A stretch of DNA of 64,000 nt, taken from contig CAWBPD010000019.1 of the NCBI GenBank assembly GCA_963790575.1, positions 1 through 64,000 on the forward strand, given 5' to 3'. Positions 58,052 to 64,000 of this stretch are shown piece after piece. Both the position numbers and the translations under genes were made by a program. Each line of letters opens with the position of its first letter. The first letter of the stretch is position 1. The notes beneath the pieces were generated by a model. The model searched no databases and had not been told where the DNA came from. It was given only the letters and a program-made list of their open reading frames with translations. Source of the DNA: CAVTSA01 sp963790575 (GTDB lineage Bacteria > Chloroflexota > Dormibacteria > Dormibacterales > Dormibacteraceae).

Positions 58052-58342
58052 ATGTCATCCGTCTTGCACGTCGAACTCGAGGTGAGAGAAGGTGCCGGCG
58101 AGGCGCTGCTCGACACCTATCGCTCCACCTTCCGGCCCGCCGTCTCCCGGCAGGAGGGATTCCGCAGCGTGCGCCTGCTGCATCCCCTGGAGGCGCCTGG
58201 CTACCGCCTGATGATCGAGTTCGGCGAGGAGGAACAGCGGCTGCGCTGGGTCGCCAGCGCGCTCCATCAAGAGGTGTGGCCGCAGATGGAGGCGCACTGC
58301 AGCGGGTACACGCCGAACCTGTTCGGCGAGGTGGAGGGATGA
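58052..58342 (+). CDS. Dimeric alpha/beta-barrel (ABM-type) protein
   Basis: 96 residues from ATG 58052 with a GGGAGG site inside the end of the ThuA gene. VLHVELEVREGAGEALLDTY, RPAVSRQEGFRSVRLLHPLE and YRLMIEFGEEEQRLRWVASA form the ferredoxin-like pattern of the antibiotic-biosynthesis-monooxygenase/mutarotase superfamily. In a sugar cluster an aldose mutarotase role is as plausible as a monooxygenase role. Stop overlaps the lactonase start (ATGA). Confidence 0.75.
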   Translation: MSSVLHVELEVREGAGEALLDTYRSTFRPAVSRQEGFRSVRLLHPLEAPGYRLMIEFGEEEQRLRWVASALHQEVWPQMEAHCSGYTPNLFGEVEG

Positions 58343-59241
58343 CGCCGGAGGGACTGGCCGACCTCGTCGAGCCGGGGGCGGCACTGGAGCCGATCGCCAC
58401 CGGCTGCATCTTCACCGAGGGGCCGGCGTGGCACCCCGCCGACCGCTCCCTCGTCTTCAGCGACATGCCGGGCGACGTGCGACGCCGCTGGACCGCGGAG
58501 CGGGGGGTGGAGGAGGTCCGCCGGCCCGCCAACAAGTGCAACGGACTGGCCTACGACCCGGCCGCCAACCTGGTCGTCTGCGAGCACGCGACCAGCCGCC
58601 TGGTGCGCGAGCGCCCGGACGGGACGGTCGAGGTGCTGGCGGCGCACTACCGGGGCCACCAGCTCAACAGCCCCAACGATGTCGCCATCCGTGAGTCGGG
58701 CGCGATCTACTTCACCGACCCCATCTACGGTCGCTCCCCTGGGTTCGGCGTGCCGCGTCCCCCCGACCTGCCTTTTCGTGGCGTCTACCGGGCGGCGGAA
58801 GGGCTTCCTGACGAGCCGCAGCTGCTGTTCGCAGAGGACGAGTTCGACCAGCCCAACGGGTTGTGCTTCTCCCCCGACGGCGGCCTGCTCTACGTCAACG
58901 ACACCCCGCGCGCCCTGATCCGCGTCTACGAGCTGGATCCCGGGGGAGCGCCCGGGCAGGGGCGGCTCTTCGCCTCCGGCATCGGCGACGGCGACGCGAC
59001 CAAGGGAGCCCCCGACGGCATGAAGTGCGACGCGCTGGGCAACGTCTGGGTCACGGGCCCGGACGGACTCTGGGTGTTCGCGCCGGACGGGAGCCGGCTC
59101 GGCGTGCTGCCGGTGCCAGAGGTGGTCGGCAACTTCGCCTGGGGCGGGGATGAGTGGCGCGATCTCTTCATCTGCGCCTCGACGTCGGTCTACCGCACGC
59201 GCACGATCGTGGAGGGCAGGCGCCCCGCCTTCACCGGCTGA
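58339..59241 (+). CDS. SMP-30/gluconolactonase-family protein
   Basis: 300 residues, six-bladed beta-propeller: FTEGPAWHPADRSLVFSDMP (metal-binding Glu), NKCNGLAYDPAANLVVCEHA, GHQLNSPNDVAIRESGAIYF (Asn and Asp), QPNGLCFSPDGGLLYVNDTP and GAPDGMKCDALGNVWVTGPD. The Glu-Asn-Asp calcium site of sugar lactonases is complete. It should hydrolyse the aldonolactone formed by the aldo/keto reductase. Co-translated with the ABM-type gene. Confidence 0.92.
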   Translation: MTPEGLADLVEPGAALEPIATGCIFTEGPAWHPADRSLVFSDMPGDVRRRWTAERGVEEVRRPANKCNGLAYDPAANLVVCEHATSRLVRERPDGTVEVLAAHYRGHQLNSPNDVAIRESGAIYFTDPIYGRSPGFGVPRPPDLPFRGVYRAAEGLPDEPQLLFAEDEFDQPNGLCFSPDGGLLYVNDTPRALIRVYELDPGGAPGQGRLFASGIGDGDATKGAPDGMKCDALGNVWVTGPDGLWVFAPDGSRLGVLPVPEVVGNFAWGGDEWRDLFICASTSVYRTRTIVEGRRPAFTG

Positions 59242-59242
59242 C

Positions 59243-59671
59243 TCAGTCCCCGGCTTGGGCGGGATCCTCGAACTGCAGCACCTGGTAGGTGATGCCGCCG
59301 GAGCTCTCGGGAAGGGTCCGCGCGGAAGGCCCGATCGGTCCCGGGCGGGCGGGAGCCAGCTCGACCCCGAGCGCCTTGAGCGCCTCCATCGCCCGCTCCA
59401 GGTCTGGGACCTGGAGTGCGATGTGCTCGACCCGGGCCTGCGCTGCGCCCCCCAGCCAGGAGCGGTTCTCCCCCGGGTCGGCATGCCAGAGCAGCTCGAT
59501 CTCGACGTTGCCGGCGTCGAAGAAGGCGGCCCGCACGCCTCTGGTCTCGGCGGCGTCCTCGCGCCGGACCAGCGGGAAGCCGAGGCGCCCGCGGACGATC
59601 TCCTCGGCGGCGTCGAGGTCCGCGACCGCGATTCCGATGTGATGGACGCGAGGTGCGATCGGGTCCGGCAT
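59243..59671 (-). CDS. VOC-family protein (methylmalonyl-CoA epimerase-like)
   Basis: 142 residues. Two VOC modules: HHIGIAVADLDAAEEIVRGR, GVRAAFFDAGNVEIELLWHA and VEHIALQVPDLERAMEALKA, with YQVLQFEDP at the end. His and Glu ligands sit as in methylmalonyl-CoA epimerase and related isomerases. Start overlaps the aldolase stop by one base (TGATG), so it works with the aldolase. The stop is two bases from the convergent lactonase end. Confidence 0.83.
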   Translation of the reverse strand: MPDPIAPRVHHIGIAVADLDAAEEIVRGRLGFPLVRREDAAETRGVRAAFFDAGNVEIELLWHADPGENRSWLGGAAQARVEHIALQVPDLERAMEALKALGVELAPARPGPIGPSARTLPESSGGITYQVLQFEDPAQAGD

Positions 59672-60366
59672 CAGTGCGCTTCGGTCGCCGGCGCGTGCGC
59701 GTGGACCTCGCCCGCGGCGTGGAAGGCGGCGTGCCGGTCGAAGGTGGCGTGCAGGAGCTCGGGCGGGATCACCTTGGCGCCGCCGATCTGAGCCGCGAGC
59801 AGGGCCGACTGGGCCGCCTCCTCGACCAGCACGCCGACCTGCACCGTGGCCGCCGCTGTTTGCTCCCAGGCGAGGACGCCGTGATTGGCCAACAGCACGG
59901 CCTTGGTGCGCTCACGCAACGCCTGCCGGATGTTGTCGACCGACTCCTTCGAACCCCGCGGCCCGTAGCCGGCCACAGGCACACCGTCGTCGAGGCCGAA
60001 GATTCCGAAGCCCTCGGTCCAGCACTCGATCGGCTGGTTGGCGACCGCGAACGCGGTCGCGTACGGCGAGTGCGTGTGGATCACACAGCCCGCCTGCGGG
60101 CGCTCCTGGTAGATGGCCTTGTGCATGTCGATCACGGCCGCCGCCATCGGCGGCACGGCACCCTCGAGCACGGTCCCGTCGAGCGCGATCCGCGCGATGC
60201 CGGCCTCCTCGAAGTCCTGCAGCGTGCCCACCGCCGTGTACAGGAACTCGTCGCGGCCGGGAATCTTGATGCTGGCGTTTCCGTGCTTCGACATCGAGAT
60301 CGCCCCGCTGCGGACCACCGCCCGCACGGTCTCCACCAGCTCCCTGCGCAGCGCGTCTTCACCCAT
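59671..60366 (-). CDS. Class II aldolase/adducin-family protein
   Basis: 231 residues. RSGAISMSKHGNASIKIPGR (phosphate- or carboxylate-binding), VIHTHSPYATAFAVANQPIE (zinc His-x-His), RTKAVLLANHGVLAWEQTAA (third His) match the fuculose-phosphate aldolase family, with the catalytic Glu probably in PPMAAAVIDMHK. It should cleave or form a C-C bond on a keto-sugar acid, or act as a decarboxylase. The next gene in the operon is the VOC protein. Confidence 0.9.
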   Translation of the reverse strand: MGEDALRRELVETVRAVVRSGAISMSKHGNASIKIPGRDEFLYTAVGTLQDFEEAGIARIALDGTVLEGAVPPMAAAVIDMHKAIYQERPQAGCVIHTHSPYATAFAVANQPIECWTEGFGIFGLDDGVPVAGYGPRGSKESVDNIRQALRERTKAVLLANHGVLAWEQTAAATVQVGVLVEEAAQSALLAAQIGGAKVIPPELLHATFDRHAAFHAAGEVHAHAPATEAH

Positions 60367-60571
60367 GCCGCTCAGTATCCCCTCCTCAGCGCCGCCTGGG
60401 CGAGCGCGTTGTCAAGGGGGCGTTCCCGCACCACCCCGTGCCTTCCCGGCCGCGCGTAGCCACGGGGTGTGCAGAAACGTGCCCTCAGGCGGGGGCGATG
60501 GAACACACGGCACGCGGGGAGGATTCGAGATCGACGGCGATGGCAGCACGCAACAACGGTGAGGTGAATTG

Positions 60572-61216
60572 ATGACGGACGGCGAGCGCAGGGCGGTCGA
60601 CATGTGGTTCGACCCGATCTGTCCCTGGGCCTGGATCACCTCCCGCTGGCTGCTCGAGGTGGAAAAGGTGCGACCCGTCGACATCAACTTTCACGTCATG
60701 AGCCTGGCCCTGCTCAACGAGGGCCGCGACCTCTCGCCCGACTACATGGAAGCGATGAAGAGGGCCAAGGGCCCGGTGCGAGTCGCGATCGCGGCCGAGC
60801 AGACCGCGGGCCCGGCGTCGCTGCGCGGCCTCTACACCGCCCTCGGAGAGCGGATCCACCAGCACCGCGACGAGGAGGTCACCGACGGTGATCGGGGCAA
60901 GATCGTCGAGCGCGCGCTGAAGGAGGCGGGGCTGCCCGCCTCCCTGGCCTCGGCCGCTGAGAGCGACGAGTACGACGAGCGCCTGGCTGAAAGCCATCAC
61001 CAAGGGATGGACCCGGTCGGTTACGAGGTCGGCACCCCGGTGATCCACGTGCCCGACGGGGATGGCAAGACGATCGCCTTCTTCGGACCCGTGGTGACTC
61101 CGATCCCCCGCGGCGAAGCTGCGGGCAAGCTCTGGGATGGTGTGCTGCTGGTGAGCGGGACGGAGGGCTTCTACGAGCTGAAGCGCACCCGCGACCAGCC
61201 CCCGATCTTCGACTGA
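60572..61216 (+). CDS. DsbA-family protein, mycothiol-dependent nitroreductase-like
   Basis: 214 residues from ATG 60572 after GAGGTG. VDMWFDPICPWAWITSRWLL is the thioredoxin-fold active site in the layout of Rv2466c-type mycothiol-dependent reductases; DPVGYEVGTPVIHVPDGDGK has the cis-Pro, and FFGPVVTPIPRGEAAGKLWD the family C-terminus. The active site is CPWA, so the second Cys is absent and a monothiol mechanism is expected. Stand-alone gene, probably redox or detoxification. Confidence 0.88.
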   Translation: MTDGERRAVDMWFDPICPWAWITSRWLLEVEKVRPVDINFHVMSLALLNEGRDLSPDYMEAMKRAKGPVRVAIAAEQTAGPASLRGLYTALGERIHQHRDEEVTDGDRGKIVERALKEAGLPASLASAAESDEYDERLAESHHQGMDPVGYEVGTPVIHVPDGDGKTIAFFGPVVTPIPRGEAAGKLWDGVLLVSGTEGFYELKRTRDQPPIFD

Positions 61217-61217
61217 C

Positions 61218-61283
61218 GCCCCGCTGGTGCACCTCCGGGGCCTAAGGGGTTGAAGTGACCCCCGCTGGTGCACCTCCGGGGGC
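61218..61283. repeat. Two short palindromic repeats before the FUSC gene
   Basis: CCCCGCTGGTGCACCTCCGGGG at 61219-61240 and again at 61260-61281; each is nearly palindromic around GGTGCACC. A third, slightly altered copy lies at 63276-63300. They may terminate or regulate transcription on either side of the FUSC gene. Confidence 0.65.
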
Positions 61284-61301
61284 TGCTGCGATAGTCGTGG
61301 T

Positions 61302-63270
61302 GTGAGGGAGCGCAAGCCCCGGCCCCGGCGCCCGCGCCGCCGGCCCGGCCTCACCCGCCTCGAGGTGGCTCCGCCGGCCTGGCTGGTCCGCGCCGTGGCC
61401 CTGAAGCCGGCCACCGTCCCCTGGCCGGAGACCGTGGTGGCCGTGGTCGCGATCGGCGTCCCGCTGGCGGTGGGGGCGGCGGCGGAGCAGCTTTCGGTCA
61501 GCTCGTTTCTCGCCATGGGCGGCCTGACGGTCGCCATGACCAACTCGCGCGGACCTCTGGGCTGGAAGCTGAGGCGCTCCGGAACCGCGCTCCTGGCCGG
61601 CGCCATCGGCTTGCTCGTCGGTGTGCTCACCGGCGCCCACCCGGTGACGGCGGTCGCCACCATCCTGGCCCTCGCGTTCCTCGCGGCGCTGATCAGCGTG
61701 ATCGGGGCGGTGGCCTCGGTGGCGGCTCTCCAGTTGCTCGTGTATGCCGCCATCGGAGGAAGCCTGGCGGGCCGCATACCACTCGCGGTGCCGCCCCTCG
61801 GGATGCTGGCCGGCGGGTTCTGGGCGCTACTGTGCATGGTCCTGGTGGGGCTGGTGGTGGGCTTCCGCCGCGTCGAGCGGGACTCAGTGGCGCTCGTCTT
61901 CCAGCGCATCGGCGAGCTCCTGGCCGCCACCGGCACCCCTGACATGGAACGGGCTCGCCTCGCCCTCACGGAAGCCCTCAACGACGCCTTCGACTCTGTG
62001 CTCGGCGCGCGCGCCCGCACCGGTGGGCGGGACTGGCCGGTCCTGCGACTGGGGGCATTGCTTAACGCGACCACGCCGCTGGTCGAGGCCACGGTCGCGA
62101 TCGCCCACTCCGGTGAGCCACCCCCGCCGCGACTCCCCCAGGCCGCGATGGCGCTGGCGGTGGGGGTCCGGGCCCAGGGGTCGGCTCCCGCGGTGGAGGC
62201 GCACCCGGCGCCGCAGCCGCTCCTCCACGCCTGGTGGCGGGCGTACGCGGGAGTCCGGTCCCGCTGGGACCGCGCCGCGATCCCGGCCCGGCCTCCCTCG
62301 CTCGGGGAGCGCCTTCACTCGGTGGCGGACCAGGTCCTCGCCGGCCGCGGCACCTGGCTGTTCGTGGTCCGCCTCGTCCTCTGCATGACGATCGCCGAGA
62401 TCCTGGAGCAGGTCCTTCCCATCGCCCGCTCCTACTGGATCGTGATGACCGTCGCCCTGGTCCTCAAGCCCGACTTCGGCTCCGTGTTCGTGCGCGGGCT
62501 GCTGCGGGGGCTGGGCACGGTGGTCGGCGTGGTGCTGGGCTTCGGCATCGTCATCCTGGTCCCTGACCCGCCGCTGCTGGTGCTGGGCATCGCGGTCCTG
62601 GCCGCCATCCTCCCCTATGCGATCCTTCGCAGCTACGGGATGTTTTCGGTCTTCCTGACGCCCTTGGTGCTGCTTCTGGTCGAGCTGGCGACGCCGGGCG
62701 GGAGGGCGGCCGGGATGGCGGCCGGCGCAGCACGCCTCACCGACACCCTGATCGGGTGCCTGGTGGCGTTGGTGGCCGGCTATGCGCTGTGGCCGGAGTC
62801 GTGGGCGTCGCAGCTGCCGCGACGCCTCTCCGACGCCGCGAACGTGCTCGCCGAGTACCTGGCCTCGCGCGTTCACCGGCAACCGCACCACCGCCCGCCA
62901 GCTCCGGCGCCGAACCTACCGCCAGCTCTCAGACCTGCGGACCGCGTTCCAGCAGACACTGGCGGAGCCACCTCCCGCCAGCACCCGGGCCGCCGCCTGG
63001 TGGCCGGTCGTAGCGCAGCTGGAGACGGTGACGGACGCCGTCACCGAGGCCGCCGTGGCGGCTCGCTCCGGCGGACCCGAGCCGAGCGCGGAGGACGTGG
63101 AACGCTGCGCGGCCGGCATGCGGGCGATCGCTTCACAGCTGCGGGCGGGAGAACCGCTCGAGGCACCGGTTCTGGACCTCGCCGACGACTCGCCGATCGA
63201 GGGCGTGGCAGCCGCGATCCTGGCCTCACAGCACGTCCTAGCGGGGCCGGCGGCAGACCGGTCGGCCTGA
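61302..63270 (+). CDS. FUSC-family membrane protein (one frameshift)
   Basis: Aromatic acid exporter-like protein. Two membrane blocks of about five helices each: ETVVAVVAIGVPLAVGAAAE ... LALAFLAALISVIGAVASVA and LVVRLVLCMTIAEILEQVLP-type ... LLGTVVGVVLGFGIVILV, the second containing ARSYWIVMTVALVLKPDFGS, the FUSC hallmark. After LAEYLAS (about 62870) the coding frame moves by one base and continues FTGNRTTARQLRRRTYRQLS to the stop at 63270; without the shift, the first frame gives low-quality Pro/Arg sequence to 63929. Intact length about 655 residues. Genuine lesion or indel error. Confidence 0.8.
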
Positions 63271-63275
63271 CCCCC

Positions 63276-63300
63276 CCCCTGTTGCACCACCGGGGCCTAA
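63276..63300. repeat. Third copy of the FUSC-flanking palindrome
   Basis: CCCCTGTTGCACCACCGGGG plus CCTAA matches the repeats at 61218-61283, including the trailing GGGGCCTAA. Confidence 0.55.
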
Positions 63301-63358
63301 AAACGCGGGCAGGACCCCCGTATTACCCGATTACCAGCACTCGGGGATCGCCAGGCAC

Positions 63359-63379
63359 CCGGCAGTTCCCGATTGCCGG
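63359..63379. terminator. Hairpin between convergent genes
   Basis: CCGGCA-GTTCCCGAT-TGCCGG (6-base arms, 9-base loop) between the FUSC and LarA-like genes; suitable as a bidirectional stop though without a U-run. Confidence 0.4.
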
Positions 63380-63404
63380 CACTGACGTGCCCGGCCGGCG
63401 CCGG

Positions 63405-64000
63405 CTACTCCTCGAGCACCAGCGTGCCCCCGGAGTCGAAGCCGATGGGCTCGGGCTCACCCACCGTCACCACCTGCTCCTGGGTCCGCATCTCGGCCCA
63501 CAGGGGCTCCGACACCCGCAGTTCGAGCAGTTCCAACGTGTTGCGGATCCAGGCGATCCGGGCGCGTTCGGAGGGCGTCCGCCGCAGCGTCGAGGCGGCG
63601 ATCGCGAACAGCTCCTGATCGGTCTCGGCCACGATCGGGAGCCGGGCCGCGGACAGGATCTGGGAGGTCACCGCGTTGGTGTAGGTGGCCGCCAGATCGA
63701 GCTTCTCCACCACCCGCCGTGTGGTGAGCTCGGCAAACCCCATCCCGGTGGCGTTGCCATGCGTCTCCTCGGTCAGGTCCAGGAACGCGAGCAGCTGGAC
63801 CACCAGGGGGCGTGGGATGGATGGCTCGGCGAAGCGACCGGTGATGTTGGGGTCCATCCCGGCACCCGAGATGTTCTTCCCCAGCTCCTGCACCACCAGC
63901 ACGTCGGCCGAGTCGAAGGGCAGCCGTAGCAGCCACGATTTGGCGACCTCGAGGAGCTCCCGTTCCCGGTTCCCCATCTCCGGGCCCAGAACCGCCTCCA
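63405..64000 (-). CDS. LarA-like (DUF2088-type) protein, C-terminal part
   Basis: The frame is open to the window edge, so the N-terminus lies outside. Visible: VLVVQELGKNISGAGMDPNI then TGRF, a motif found in the C-terminal half of lactate-racemase-like and related proteins; LDLTEETHGNATGMGFAELT and RLPIVAETDQELFAIAASTL follow. LarA itself isomerises lactate with a nickel-pincer cofactor; relatives are broader isomerases or unknown. The nucleotide-binding residues would be in the missing half. ATG at 63977 is internal. Confidence 0.65.
   Translation of the reverse strand, partial: EAVLGPEMGNRERELLEVAKSWLLRLPFDSADVLVVQELGKNISGAGMDPNITGRFAEPSIPRPLVVQLLAFLDLTEETHGNATGMGFAELTTRRVVEKLDLAATYTNAVTSQILSAARLPIVAETDQELFAIAASTLRRTPSERARIAWIRNTLELLELRVSEPLWAEMRTQEQVVTVGEPEPIGFDSGGTLVLEE

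Noticed and set aside
63271..63929. Extension of the FUSC frame to 63929 as an 875-residue protein
   Set aside because: After about 62870 the frame loses coding character while another frame continues the domain; the rest overlaps a good minus-strand gene.

Overview
The window is about 70% GC, gene-dense, with short or overlapping intergenic spacing, GTG starts and CCA-encoding tRNA genes. The gene content points to a soil-type, Actinomycetota-like or Chloroflexota/Dormibacterota-grade bacterium: WXG100 proteins with an FtsK/SpoIIIE secretion ATPase, DUF222-HNH, PrsW, YoaK, a DinB-type protein and a mycothiol-reductase-like DsbA fold. No rRNA or classical phylogenetic marker is present, so the phylum stays an inference.

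Layout. (1) 0-11.2 kb: housekeeping and accessory genes (two alpha/beta hydrolases, VOC protein, YegD-like Hsp70, SnoaL-like protein, RibD-like reductase), a minus-strand envelope/stress operon at 8.3-5.8 kb (amphipathic-helix protein, holin-X, DUF3618, YihY), and a lower-GC ArsR-like regulator translationally coupled to a CPBP membrane protease. (2) 11.4-26.8 kb: a mobile-DNA and gene-decay zone. It holds two good tRNA-Arg genes, a partial duplicate of one of them, a doubtful tRNA-Gln, a tRNA-Ser relic, a broken ParE/RelE-type toxin-antitoxin pair, an intact IS1595-type element and an intact IS1380-type element (both with target duplications), relics of a tyrosine recombinase, an ExeA-type ATPase and an ISL3 transposase, and several genes broken by single frameshifts or a nonsense codon. 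A cytochrome b operon (small membrane protein, four-helix cytochrome b, large partner subunit) sits intact inside this zone. (3) 26.8-39.4 kb: ordinary chromosome with a neutral zinc metallopeptidase, PrsW, DinB, YoaK, a Gfo/Idh plus 2-hydroxyacid dehydrogenase pair, an aldehyde dehydrogenase, a DUF222-HNH protein, an RDD protein with a repetitive Pro-rich head, a membrane-anchored molybdopterin oxidoreductase and a CocE-type hydrolase. (4) 39.4-51.3 kb: a compact type VII secretion-like locus. It has two WXG100-type proteins on opposite flanks, a large helical protein, an ECF sigma factor, a transmembrane Ser/Thr kinase, a 1461-residue ATPase with ubiquitin-like, FHA, TM and three FtsK-type modules, an FHA protein, and a secreted or anchored glucosaminidase-like protein. 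Two different repeat arrays lie in the middle of it. (5) 52.5-60.4 kb: a catabolic cluster that looks non-phosphorylative (two oxidoreductases, TIM-barrel isomerase, lactonase, class II aldolase, ThuA, ABM-type and VOC proteins, M24 peptidase). (6) 60.5-64 kb: DsbA-fold protein, FUSC-type membrane protein bracketed by short palindromic repeats, and the C-terminal part of a LarA-like protein that runs off the window.

The likeliest novel system is the type VII-like locus: it lacks recognisable EccB/EccD/EccE/mycosin genes, and a kinase-TM-ectodomain protein stands where Bacillota systems have the EssB pseudokinase. Many genes carry one-base frameshifts. In the mobile zone these fit genuine decay, but the same kind of lesion in the FUSC gene and in a membrane-protein fragment at 52.3 kb means assembly indels must be excluded. 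All statements come from reading the sequence; no database search was run.
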